Shown in pieces: positions 43,821 to 52,586 of a stretch of DNA of 64,000 nt. The notes under the pieces are model-generated. The model was not told the DNA's origin, did no database searches, and saw only the letters and a list, made by a program, of their open reading frames with translations. The stretch is from CAZEAN01 sp964510225 (GTDB lineage: Bacteria; Planctomycetota; Planctomycetia; Isosphaerales; Isosphaeraceae). Position numbers and translations under genes: made by a program. The DNA is taken from NCBI GenBank assembly GCA_964510225.1, contig CAZEAN010000001.1:97429-161428 (forward strand), written 5' to 3'. Every line of letters begins with the position of its first letter. The first letter of the stretch is position 1.

Positions 43821-44390
43821 TCATGGACTGTTTGGGGCGGCTGTGATGATCGAATTAGGGTCGAGGACCGCGACGTAAGGGAGGTGTCGGTAATCGTCGT
43901 CGAAATCGAGACCATAACCGACCACAAATGCATTCGGGATTTCGAATCCGACAAAATCGGGTTCGAGGGCGACTTCCTGGCGGCCTCGCTTCCGGAGCAT
44001 CACCACCGACTTCACGCTCAAGGCGCCGCGGTCGAACATCCGATCAACCATCGCCGAGAGGGTCTGACCAGTATCGAAAATATCGTCAAGGAGGAGGACA
44101 TCACGACCTTGAACCATCGGGGCAAACAGCTCATTCGTGGTGAGAGCAGCGCGGACGGTAGTTGCACCTTTGTAGCTGCTGGTCTGAAGAAGTCCGACGC
44201 GGTGCGGGATCCGAATCTGTCGAATCAAGTCGGCGAGAAACACTAGGCTTCCAGTGAGAACGGCGACGATCGTGAGTGGACGACCTTGATAGGCTGCCTC
44301 GATCTGGGTTCCGAGTTCGAGGACGCGATCGTGGAGGTCAGACTCAGTAATCAGAATGGACCCTCCATGACGTCTGCTGTTCTCGATCAT
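43821..44390 (-). CDS. hpt: Hypoxanthine phosphoribosyltransferase
   Basis: Purine salvage enzyme that makes IMP/GMP from hypoxanthine/guanine and PRPP. The diagnostic blocks are VAVLTGSLVFLADLIRQI, SYKGATT (flexible loop) and the PRPP-binding DVLLLDDIFDTGQTLSAMVD (D-D-I-x-D-T-G), followed by PDFVGFEIPNAFVVGYGLDFDDDYRHLPYVAVL. 189 residues, normal length. ATG 44390 overlaps the upstream oxidoreductase stop by 4 bp, so the gene is translationally coupled in the tyrS-oxidoreductase-hpt-glycosyltransferase unit. Confidence 0.95.
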   Translation of the reverse strand: MIENSRRHGGSILITESDLHDRVLELGTQIEAAYQGRPLTIVAVLTGSLVFLADLIRQIRIPHRVGLLQTSSYKGATTVRAALTTNELFAPMVQGRDVLLLDDIFDTGQTLSAMVDRMFDRGALSVKSVVMLRKRGRQEVALEPDFVGFEIPNAFVVGYGLDFDDDYRHLPYVAVLDPNSIITAAPNSP

Positions 44391-45457
44391 CCGTCATCCT
44401 GTAAGGGTAACGCAACGGCGTTGCCACCAAGTTGCGCAGACTTGTAGATTCCTCGGATGATTTCGATCGACTTCCGTCCTTCTCTGCCGTCGACCTGAGG
44501 CTCTTTATTCGTTTCGATGGCGTTGAGGAAGTCTTCGAGTTGCGCGCGGTGACCTTCGTGGGTAATCCCTCGAGGATCACTCCCGCCGCCAGTGTCGCCT
44601 CCCTTAGCCATGGCGTCATGAACCGCTTGGTCTTCGGGAAGCGAATCATGAAAGTCCCAAAGGGTAATGTCGTCCTGCTCAACTCGGGCCGACCCTCGAT
44701 CGCCGTGAATCTCCGTCCGTTTCGAGAGTCCTGGGTAAACACTCGTGGTGGCTTCGATGACACCGAGCGCCCCATTCCGAAAGCGGAGCACAGCTACGGC
44801 GGTGTCTTCGACTTCGATCCGCTCGTGCGCTAGGGTCGCTGTGAGTGCAGAGACTGATTCGACGTCACCCATCAACCACGTCAAGAGGTCGACGTTATGA
44901 ATCGACTGGTTCATCAAGGCCCCACCGCCGTCGAGCGCGAGCGTCCCTTTCCAGCCTCCTTCGTCATAGTACTCCTGGCTCCGCCACCACTTCACGTAAG
45001 TATCTCCGAGCGTCAGTCGACCAAATCTTCCCTGATCGATCGCATGCTTAAGTTGCAAGTTGGCCGGACTAAATCGTGAGGGGAAGATAGCGCAGAGGCG
45101 TACGCCAGATTTTTCGCAAGCACCGATGATCTCATCGGTCCGGTCCAAATTGATCTCGAGCGGCTTTTCGACGACGAGGTGCTTGCCCGCAAGTGCGGCA
45201 GGGACTGCCGAATCGCGGTGTGCTCCACTTGGAGTACAGATGCAAACAATGTCAATTCCAGGGTGATCGAGCATCCGTTCCAGATCGTCGAAGAGGGCGA
45301 CCTCGCCACCTTCAGCGAGCTGTGCGATTTTTTGGGCGTTTGCCTGATTACGGCTCAATGCAGCAACCACCCGAGCATTTGGTAGCTCATTGATTGCCTT
45401 CGTATGATACTCCGCGATCATCCCACAGCCGACGATACCAAAGCCGAATTGAGACAT
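44387..45457 (-). CDS. Gfo/Idh/MocA family oxidoreductase
   Basis: A 356-residue NAD(P)-dependent sugar or inositol-type dehydrogenase. The Rossmann half opens FGIVGCGMIAEYHTKAINELPNARVVA and contains VCICTPSGAHRDSAVPALAGKH-like sequence followed by the catalytic EKPLEINLDRTD (E-K-P). The C-terminal half has DTYVKWWRSQEYYDEGGWKGTLALDGGGALMNQSIHNVDLLTWLMGDVESVSA, with the GGGALMNQSIHNVDLL signature typical of this family. The cluster with glycosyltransferases suggests sugar-nucleotide or deoxysugar metabolism, though the substrate cannot be deduced. ATG 45457 lies 22 bp after the tyrS stop. Confidence 0.92.
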   Translation of the reverse strand: MSQFGFGIVGCGMIAEYHTKAINELPNARVVAALSRNQANAQKIAQLAEGGEVALFDDLERMLDHPGIDIVCICTPSGAHRDSAVPAALAGKHLVVEKPLEINLDRTDEIIGACEKSGVRLCAIFPSRFSPANLQLKHAIDQGRFGRLTLGDTYVKWWRSQEYYDEGGWKGTLALDGGGALMNQSIHNVDLLTWLMGDVESVSALTATLAHERIEVEDTAVAVLRFRNGALGVIEATTSVYPGLSKRTEIHGDRGSARVEQDDITLWDFHDSLPEDQAVHDAMAKGGDTGGGSDPRGITHEGHRAQLEDFLNAIETNKEPQVDGREGRKSIEIIRGIYKSAQLGGNAVALPLQDDG

Positions 45458-45479
45458 GTGTTTTTATGATCCAGTTGAG

Positions 45480-46700
45480 TCAGTCCTGAATTGCAACTTG
45501 GGCGATCTTCCGCTTCCCGACCCGGACGATCAACCCATTCTCGACGTAAATGGGTGACTTGGGGTCACTGACTAGCGTTCGATCGGGACCGATGGTCACT
45601 CCACCTTGGTCAATCAGCCGTCGTGCTTCTGAGGTGCTGCTTGCCAATTTCAGGGCAACGATGAGTCGAGGTGGTAGAATCATTCCCGCTTCATCAAGCA
45701 ATTTGGAGCCAAGAATGACCTCGGGAATTTCGTCTGGGTCGGCGCCTGCCGCACGCTTCCGAAATTCCTCAGCTGCAGCATCGGCGTCAGCAGCGCCATG
45801 ATATTGCGTAACAATCGTCTTACCCAACCGTTCCTTCGCGTCTCGAGGATTGACACCGGGTCCCAGGAGTTCATCGACCTCGGCGATCGGCATGTCGGTC
45901 AGGAGGGTGAAGTAAGCACGCATTGTCTCGTCGGGGCTGCTGATGATTTTCCCGAATTGCGACTCGGGATTTTCAGCAACGCCGATGTAATTGCCGAGAC
46001 TTTTACCCATCCGTCGGTGCCCGTCGGTACCGACCAGGATCGGCATCGTAATCGCAACCTGGGGGCGCTGTCCTTGCTCCTGTTGAAGGTCGCGCGCCAC
46101 CATCAGATTGAAGAGTTGATCGGTGCCCCCGAGTTCAACATCCGCATTCACCTCCACCGAATCCCAGCCTTGCATTAAGGGATAGAGGCATTCGTGTAGA
46201 TAGACCGGTTTCTCTGAAGCGATCCGGTTCGCAAAATCCTCGCGTGCCGTAATCTGGCCGATCGTCATTCGTCGGCAGAGTTCGAGGACTTGGACGAACG
46301 ACCAAGAAAGAAACCAATCACCGTTTCGATGGACTTCGGCACGCTCTAAATCGATGATCTTGCCGACCTGATTCAGGTAATCGCGTGCGTTGGCTTCGAC
46401 TTGTTGCTGGGTCAACTTCGACCGTGTCTCATCACGGCCGGAAGGATCGCCAACGAGCGCCGTCGAATTTCCAATGATGATGATTGGCGTGTGCCCGAGC
46501 TCTTGAAACTGCCGGAGCTTTCGGAGGGGAACGGTGTGCCCGAGATGAACGTCGATTCCCGTGGGATCGATCCCATACTTCACTCTCAGTGGCTTTCCGG
46601 TCCGCGTTGACTCACCCAGGAGTTTCCGGAATTCAGGCTCCGGTGTAATTGCTTCGACTCCTCGGGTGAGGATCTCAAACTGTTCGGACTCGGGTCGCAT
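45480..46700 (-). CDS. tyrS: Tyrosyl-tRNA synthetase
   Basis: Class I synthetase for tRNA-Tyr, 406 residues. The HIGH motif appears as HLGHTVPL in YGIDPTGIDVHLGH. GNSTALVGDPSGRDETR, the tyrosine-binding VELGGTDQLFNLMVARDL and the KMSKS-type loop GHRRMGKSLGNYIG (R-M-G-K-S) follow. A C-terminal S4 RNA-binding domain is at about 340-400 (LASSTSEARRLIDQGGVTIG). This is the shorter-branched TyrRS type seen in many non-Enterobacteria. It heads the minus-strand operon running to 41469. Confidence 0.95.
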   Translation of the reverse strand: MRPESEQFEILTRGVEAITPEPEFRKLLGESTRTGKPLRVKYGIDPTGIDVHLGHTVPLRKLRQFQELGHTPIIIIGNSTALVGDPSGRDETRSKLTQQQVEANARDYLNQVGKIIDLERAEVHRNGDWFLSWSFVQVLELCRRMTIGQITAREDFANRIASEKPVYLHECLYPLMQGWDSVEVNADVELGGTDQLFNLMVARDLQQEQGQRPQVAITMPILVGTDGHRRMGKSLGNYIGVAENPESQFGKIISSPDETMRAYFTLLTDMPIAEVDELLGPGVNPRDAKERLGKTIVTQYHGAADADAAAEEFRKRAAGADPDEIPEVILGSKLLDEAGMILPPRLIVALKLASSTSEARRLIDQGGVTIGPDRTLVSDPKSPIYVENGLIVRVGKRKIAQVAIQD

Positions 46701-46891
46701 CGGGCGGCGAATCTCCCTGGTCCCAATGCTTCAGAAGCATGGAGTGTGGCGATGTTGGATGAGAATGGTTGCGAATTTTAGATGATTCGGACGCTACCGA
46801 CAAGATAGCCATTCCAGCTACAGCGGCATACGATTGGACCAGGTCAAGGAATGTTCGGATCTCAGTTCAGGTTGCATCGGGGGAGTCGAAA

Positions 46892-47980
46892 ATGGACGTA
46901 GTTGAAAACACTGAGATTCCTGTTGCCGCAGGGCTGCTTTTTGGCTTTCTCATGTTCAGTACGTTAGGAGTTTGGGGAATCGCGTTGCCGTTGGTTCTTC
47001 GAGGTCGGCGACTGTTACCGAAGCTCCAACTTCAGCCGGTTCCGTGGACAAGTCTCGAAGTCTTTCTTGGTTTCCTTCTTTGGCTCGGGATGTCGCTTGT
47101 GATCCCAATTCTATGTCAGAGCCTGGGACTCGTATCTGGCGACGAATCTACTCGACTGATCGATGCGTTCTTGATTCTTTCCGTAGTGAACTTTCTGACA
47201 GTATTCGGCATCATCGCCGTCACAAGAGAGCGGACCGGGGCCACCCTTACGCACTGGGGAGTCGATTCAAGGTCGCTACCGGCACAGATCGGAATCGGGA
47301 TCGTCGGCGCCCTGTTAGCGCTCCTCCCGACGTACATCGTGCAAGCAATTGCGATTCAGATTTGGGTGCCGAATGTGCACCCACTCCAGAATCTGATCTC
47401 CGAGGCGGCGACGATTCAAGTTGCGCTGCTCGCGGTAGTTTCGGCCGTAATTCTGGCACCGGTTGCGGAAGAATTCTTGTTTCGAGGACTCTTGCAAGGC
47501 TGGCTCGAATCAAAGATTGGAGTGACCAATCCTCAGTCCGTGGAAGACGATCCTGCTGATCGAGCAACAACTGAAGAAAATACTTGGGATCCGTTCGACT
47601 CCGCGTTAATCAAGGTAGATCAAGGATTACCAAAGCGGCGAAAGATTACTGGCACAAAAATCCTGGTCAGATCGATTCCGATCGTGATACCTGCGCTCCT
47701 CTTCGCTGGGATTCATGCGGCGCAGTGGCCCGCACCGATTCCACTCTTCGTCTTTGCACTCGGCCTCGGTATTCTCTACCGCAAGACTGGAAGCGTGGTT
47801 CCTCCGATCGTCGCTCACGCCGTATTCAATGGTATTAGTACCATTCTAAGTTTTGTCTTGTTTCAATCGGGGGCCGTTTCGCTTGAACCCGAAGGAGCGG
47901 AACGTGCTGAACGACCAGTGATCAGACTCGAGCAGAAAGCAGGTCTGGAGACCTCGGGAGACGAAAATCAAGAGGAATAG
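46892..47980 (+). CDS. CPBP family (CAAX-like) intramembrane metalloprotease
   Basis: A 362-residue polytopic membrane protein of the Abi/CPBP (Rce1-like) family. The metal-binding motifs are E-E-F-L-F-R (VAEEFLFRGLLQGWLESKIG) and two later His motifs, FAGIHAAQWPAPIPLF and IVAHAVFNGI. ATG 46892 has GGGGGAG about 8 bases upstream. An in-frame reading from 46769 adds a polar stretch that does not look membrane-linked. A long polar insertion of about 45 residues (NPQSVEDDPADRATTEE and following) interrupts the segment between the EE and first His motifs. Substrate unknown; these enzymes may process prenylated or bacteriocin-like peptides. It is not evidently coupled to a neighbour. Confidence 0.85.
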   Translation: MDVVENTEIPVAAGLLFGFLMFSTLGVWGIALPLVLRGRRLLPKLQLQPVPWTSLEVFLGFLLWLGMSLVIPILCQSLGLVSGDESTRLIDAFLILSVVNFLTVFGIIAVTRERTGATLTHWGVDSRSLPAQIGIGIVGALLALLPTYIVQAIAIQIWVPNVHPLQNLISEAATIQVALLAVVSAVILAPVAEEFLFRGLLQGWLESKIGVTNPQSVEDDPADRATTEENTWDPFDSALIKVDQGLPKRRKITGTKILVRSIPIVIPALLFAGIHAAQWPAPIPLFVFALGLGILYRKTGSVVPPIVAHAVFNGISTILSFVLFQSGAVSLEPEGAERAERPVIRLEQKAGLETSGDENQEE

Positions 47981-48472
47981 TGAGGTTTTTCATACAAACT
48001 TGATGAAGATCGCCTTTTCTTGCTTGCTCAAGGGATTTGGGCCGATTAACATGATAACTGCGAGAACTCAAGTGCGTATGGCAGAAATCGGATATTGTGG
48101 GTCGACGAGCATTGGTCCCTTTTTCGAGTATTGGTCAAATCAGTTGTCGCAAAGCTTAACTGATTACGATCAAACTTCTGACCACTCCACAATGAACTCG
48201 CATCCATAGAATCGGTTTCCGTCCGCAAAACTTTCCCGGGGCCATCCTGGCCTCAGTCGTGCATCGGTTAGTTTTGCTTCGGGTGTCTGTTTCGGCTCGA
48301 TTGATTCAGTACCGCTCGTGCGGTGCAACCGTTCCTGACTCACTCATCAGGAAGTGATTGGGATCTGGAATGGTAATATCACTATCCCTGATCGTGACAA
48401 GGGATTGAGTTCGAGCTATCTCGTCTCCAGACGAGTGATCTCAAACATAAATATTGGGAGTTTTCAGAGCAG
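47981..48472. other. Intergenic region without a supportable gene
   Basis: Only short, low-quality frames occur (for example 48000-48209 +), with no ribosome-binding site and unlikely compositions. The region is AT-richer than the coding sequence around it and probably carries the promoter for the small gene at 48473. Confidence 0.5.
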
Positions 48473-48691
48473 ATGAGCGTGGCGAATACAAAGAAGAAGT
48501 CGGCTTCGGTACATCAAGGCATTGAATGGGCTGGTGCGGTGGCACGGATCCGCCGCGGCGGCCCCTCTGGGCGAAACGGGCGGCGGTCTGTCTTGCTCGG
48601 TGCGCTGACCGCTTCTTACGCCAACTCGGTCCGATCAGGTCAGCGACCGAACACGAAGAGTCGGGCAAACTCAAGCAGTGATCGCGCCTAA
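48473..48691 (+). CDS. Possible small basic protein (72 residues)
   Basis: A short frame rich in Arg, Lys, Ser and Gly (MSVANTKKKSASVHQGIEWAGAVARIRRGG...), predicted pI very high and no membrane segment. GGGAG lies about 11 bases before the ATG, and a terminator-like hairpin (48726-48755) follows the stop, which together support a transcribed unit. No family recognised. It could equally be noise in a 900-bp gap. Confidence 0.35.
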   Translation: MSVANTKKKSASVHQGIEWAGAVARIRRGGPSGRNGRRSVLLGALTASYANSVRSGQRPNTKSRANSSSDRA

Positions 48692-48725
48692 TCGTTTCTT
48701 TACAATTAACAAATAGTTCAAGCAT

Positions 48726-48760
48726 CGGCCACGAACCGCCATAGGTTGGTGGCCGCCTTT
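48726..48760 (+). terminator. Terminator-like hairpin downstream of the small frame
   Basis: CGGCCACGAACC (48726-48737) pairs with GGTTGGTGGCCG (48744-48755) apart from one mismatch; the loop is 6 bases. CCTTTCT follows, a weak T-run. Confidence 0.5.
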
Positions 48761-48894
48761 CTAGTAATCGGTGCTGTGTAGATCAGTTTGGTTTGGTCGA
48801 TGAGCAAATAGCTGAATATTGAAGTTCTTGCGTGTGGCCGTCATGATCGTCAGATCAATCGACTCAAGACTGACAGACGATCCGAGGTGTTCTG

Positions 48895-51800
48895 ATGCGC
48901 CAAAGTAATGGTGGGCAACTCAGATTCATTGTAACAATCTTACTCGCCGCGCTGCCTTCCGTTGCTCTCGGTGACAACGAGATCGGGCAAGCCAAGTATG
49001 ACCTCGTGATCCAGGGTGGACTCGTCGTCGACGGCTCGGGAAATCCAGGAGTAAATGTCAGCCTGGGAATAAAAAAAGGGCGCATTTGTAAAGTCGGCGC
49101 GATTGCTCCTAGGCTTGCAGAGCAAGTGATCGATGCTGACGGGCTCGCCATTGCACCTGGCTTCATTGATCTCCATACGCATTCGGATCGGACCATCGTT
49201 CTCGACGCAACTCGTGGCAATCGAAATTATCAAGCTCAGGGAGTCACCACGATCGTCACGGGGAACTGTGGGTTCGGTCCGATCGATGTCAGTGCGTATT
49301 TTGATGAGATTGACTCGCTGGGTGCGGGTACGAATGTTATCCATCTGATCCCGCACGGAGACCTCCGTGAGTCGATTATTGGTAGAGATGATCGTCCCCC
49401 AACCGACTCTGAACTCGAGGAGATGGAGGCCCTTGTTGCCGAGGGGATGGAAGCGGGAGCCTGGGGAATTTCAACAGGGTTGATTTACATTCCCAGCCGT
49501 TATGCCGATACCGAGGAGTTGATCGCGCTCAGCGAAGTCGTTGCCGATTACGGCGGGATTTACGCAAGCCATATCAGGAACGAAGGAACTCGGCTGTTGC
49601 AGTCGATTGAGGAGGCGATCGAGATCGGCGCTGCGGCCGGTGTACCCACGCATATCTCGCATCTGAAGTCAGGAGGACGCGAGGCATGGGGATTGATCGT
49701 CCCTGCTTGTGAGCGTATCGCAGAGGCTCGTACTCGCGGCCTCGCAGTGACGGCGGACCAGTATCCCTATACCGCTTCCAGCACATCGATCGGCGCGATG
49801 ATCATTCCCGACTGGTCTCGACGTGGTGGCTCCGAAGAATTCGCCGCGATTGCAGATTCCGAGTCTCAAGGCAAAGAACTCAGAGAGGCAATCCGAGCGA
49901 ACCTGAGGCGGCGTGATGGGGGTGCCTCAATTCGAATCGCTCGATACGAGCCGCGCAAAGAATGGGTCGGGCTTGATCTGGTGACCATCGGTACGCAAGA
50001 AGCACGACCAGTGGAAGAAATTGCGATCGAGATCGAACGGAACGGTGGAGCGGCCGCGATCAATTTCATGATGCTCGAAGAGGATGTTCGCTTCGGGATG
50101 CAGCAACCGTTCGTTGCCACCGCCTCGGATGGTTCGGCTCACCTGCCTGGAGGGGACGATCGGCCGCACCCGCGAGCGTATGGGACTTTTCCAAGAAAGA
50201 TCCGCTACGCTTTGGAAGACCAGGTACTCTCGCTTGAAGAAGCAATCCGTGCGGCAACATCATTACCGGCATCGATCTTGGGGCTTCCCGATCGGGGGGT
50301 CATTACGGAAGGAGCAGTCGCCGACCTTGTGCTCTTCGACCCGATGACTTTTCGGGATGCTGCGACTTTTGACAATCCTATCCAGTACGCGACCGGCGTC
50401 GAGTATCTCTTCCTTGAAGGAATACCAGTGATCGATCAAGGAGAATTTACGGAGGCACTTCCAGGTCGTGCACTACGACTTCAGGAAGATGGTCCGGCCG
50501 ATCTCATTATCCAGGCGGGGAGGATTTGGACTGGCGTCCCGGGTCGTCCACAGGCAGAGGCCATCGCCATCCGGAATGGGAAGATTGCGACTGTCGGAAG
50601 TATGACCCAAGTCGAGCGCTTCCGAGGAGACAAAACGAAGTTCATAGAGCTTCCTGATGGACTGATCACTCCCGGTCTGATTGATGCTCATGTTCATCTC
50701 CTCTCACTGGGTGGTTCGCTCGAAAGCGTTGATTTGAGAGATGTTACGTCCCTCGATGAGGTCAAGCGCCTAGTCGCCGAGCAGGGATCAAAGACCCCAG
50801 AGAATGCCTGGATTACGGGGAGGAACTGGGACCAGAGCCTCTGGCCCGGTCGAGCCTTCCCGACGGCGACGATTCTTGACGAGGTCGTTCCTGACCGACC
50901 AGTCTGGCTCCGACGCGTTGATGGCCACGCCGCCTGGGCGAACTCGAAGGCGATGGAGTTAGCGGGGATTAGTCGAGAGACGACCTCGCCAAGTGATGGG
51001 CAGATCATCCGAGATCAACATGGTGAACCGACCGGCGTCTTCATCGATGGAGCTATGGGTCTCATTGATCAAGCTGTGCCGAGCTTAAGTCAAGACGATC
51101 TCCGTCGACTATTACTCCGCGCCCAGGATGCGGCGATCGAGGCGGGACTCACGGGAGTCCACGACGCGGGAGTGCCCGCCAGGATAGCGAAGATCTTTCG
51201 AGAGCTGGATCGAGAAGGAGCCTTGAAGCTTCGGGTGTACGGGATGGCGAACCCTCCCGATGGTCGTGAGGTCGAATTTGCGAGTAAGCCGCCGGGAACA
51301 TCTGCGGCGTCGGAACGGTTCCAACTCACAGCGATCAAGTTATTTATGGACGGAGCGATGGGCTCTCGCGGTGCCTTAATGTTCAGTCCGTACGCAGATG
51401 ATCATGCGAACACAGGTCTCTTCTTGATTGAGCCCGAGGTCCTGGAAGCAACCACAGTCGAGGCACTCAAGAACGGCTGGCAAATCTGTACCCACGCGAT
51501 CGGTGATCGTGGGAATGCATTGGTTCTCGATGCGTATGAGAACGCTCTGCAAGTGGTTCCGAAGGCAACGGATGCAAGGCTTCGTGTCGAGCACGCACAA
51601 GTCGTGAGGCGGACTGATGTTAAGCGATTCGCCCGTTCTCGAATCATCGCTTCGATGCAGCCTTCCCACGCAAGCACAGACAAACGATGGGCTGACCTCA
51701 GGCTCGGCCCAGACCGCGTCCCTGGGGCCTATGCCTGGCGTTGGTTCAAAGATGAAGGTGTTGCATTAGCGTTCGGGAGTGATGTCCCCGTCGAGATTGT

Positions 51801-52098
51801 TGATCCGACCTGGGGATTATTTGCGGCAGTGACCCGGCAAGATGGCGGCGGACTTCCAGCGGGCGGATGGCATCCCGAGCATCAATTGACCCTTCATGAA
51901 GCCTTGACAGCATTTACGGCAGGCTCAGCCTTCGCCTCCTTCGACGAAGACCGACTCGGGGTGATCAAGCCTGGGATGGATGCTGATCTCACCCTGTTCA
52001 AAGATGATCTCTTCAGACTCCCTCCGATTGAATGGATTGAGACCGAAATCGCTGCAACGATTATCGAGGGTGAAATTGTATACTCGTCCCTCGACTAG
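48895..52098 (+). CDS. Fusion of two amidohydrolases: D-aminoacylase-like plus YtcJ-like
   Basis: A 1067-residue exported protein. A signal peptide lies at about 10-26 (IVTILLAALPSVALG). Part one (about 35-520) is an N-acyl-D-amino-acid deacylase: DLVIQGGLVVDGSGNPG, APGFIDLHTHSDRT with the metal-binding H-x-H, GVTTIVTGNCGFGP, THISHLKSGG and a late ATASDGSAHLPGGDDRPHPRAYGTFPR block with the catalytic Asp. Part two (about 535-1065) is a YtcJ-type amidohydrolase: DLIIQAGRIWTG, TPGLIDAHVHLLSLGGSLESVDLRD, then THAIGDRGNALVLDAYENAL, RVEHAQVV, FGSDVPVEIVDPTWGLFAAVTRQ. Each half is close to full-length for its family. Likely a periplasmic enzyme hydrolysing amides of D-amino acids or related compounds; the substrate of the second half is unknown. 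Confidence 0.9.
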   Translation: MRQSNGGQLRFIVTILLAALPSVALGDNEIGQAKYDLVIQGGLVVDGSGNPGVNVSLGIKKGRICKVGAIAPRLAEQVIDADGLAIAPGFIDLHTHSDRTIVLDATRGNRNYQAQGVTTIVTGNCGFGPIDVSAYFDEIDSLGAGTNVIHLIPHGDLRESIIGRDDRPPTDSELEEMEALVAEGMEAGAWGISTGLIYIPSRYADTEELIALSEVVADYGGIYASHIRNEGTRLLQSIEEAIEIGAAAGVPTHISHLKSGGREAWGLIVPACERIAEARTRGLAVTADQYPYTASSTSIGAMIIPDWSRRGGSEEFAAIADSESQGKELREAIRANLRRRDGGASIRIARYEPRKEWVGLDLVTIGTQEARPVEEIAIEIERNGGAAAINFMMLEEDVRFGMQQPFVATASDGSAHLPGGDDRPHPRAYGTFPRKIRYALEDQVLSLEEAIRAATSLPASILGLPDRGVITEGAVADLVLFDPMTFRDAATFDNPIQYATGVEYLFLEGIPVIDQGEFTEALPGRALRLQEDGPADLIIQAGRIWTGVPGRPQAEAIAIRNGKIATVGSMTQVERFRGDKTKFIELPDGLITPGLIDAHVHLLSLGGSLESVDLRDVTSLDEVKRLVAEQGSKTPENAWITGRNWDQSLWPGRAFPTATILDEVVPDRPVWLRRVDGHAAWANSKAMELAGISRETTSPSDGQIIRDQHGEPTGVFIDGAMGLIDQAVPSLSQDDLRRLLLRAQDAAIEAGLTGVHDAGVPARIAKIFRELDREGALKLRVYGMANPPDGREVEFASKPPGTSAASERFQLTAIKLFMDGAMGSRGALMFSPYADDHANTGLFLIEPEVLEATTVEALKNGWQICTHAIGDRGNALVLDAYENALQVVPKATDARLRVEHAQVVRRTDVKRFARSRIIASMQPSHASTDKRWADLRLGPDRVPGAYAWRWFKDEGVALAFGSDVPVEIVDPTWGLFAAVTRQDGGGLPAGGWHPEHQLTLHEALTAFTAGSAFASFDEDRLGVIKPGMDADLTLFKDDLFRLPPIEWIETEIAATIIEGEIVYSSLD

Positions 52099-52586
52099 GC
52101 GGTCCAGAGTTCTGAAATCAAGATCGGTATGATCAACCCCTCCCGAGTTCTCCCGCACGATCAATCGAAGCGAGGACTCCGATTGGACTGGCCTATGGTA
52201 GACTTAGGCCACCATGGGAATCGGGATCTCATCCCCGTTTCTCTTCGTTTCACTACACGGATCGGTCCAGAATCGGACCCGTTCCACACCTCTGATCCGA
52301 TTCACGGCGGTCAAATGAGTTGTGACGGGTGAGGGTTCTGGAACTTGAGTCTTTTGGGGGGCGTCAGAGAATTTGTTCTATCATCCGAGCAGTGACCGGC
52401 TCAGTTGACGTCGGTGCAAATCCTCTGATAGCGTGTGAGGCTCGTCAAGTACCCTAGAGCTGGGGACTTGCAACTCAACCGCCCTTCCCTCCCGCTCGCC
52501 CGGCGGACCGACCGTGCTGCTCAATCACGCAACTTATTGATCGTTCAGACCGGTTTGGTTGACCGGCCCGACAGGAGTAGACCCGC
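52099..52586. other. Leader region upstream of the PilM-type gene
   Basis: No gene seen. TTGACG at 52405-52410 could be a -35 hexamer, but no matching -10 stands out. No riboswitch-like structure or strong hairpin was recognised. A ribosome-binding site AGGAG at 52573-52577 belongs to the following gene. Confidence 0.45.

Noticed and set aside
43769..43954. N-terminal extension of the GT4 gene into hpt
   Set aside because: Extension is Ser/Thr-rich, overlaps hpt, and a ribosome-binding site fits the TTG at 43768.
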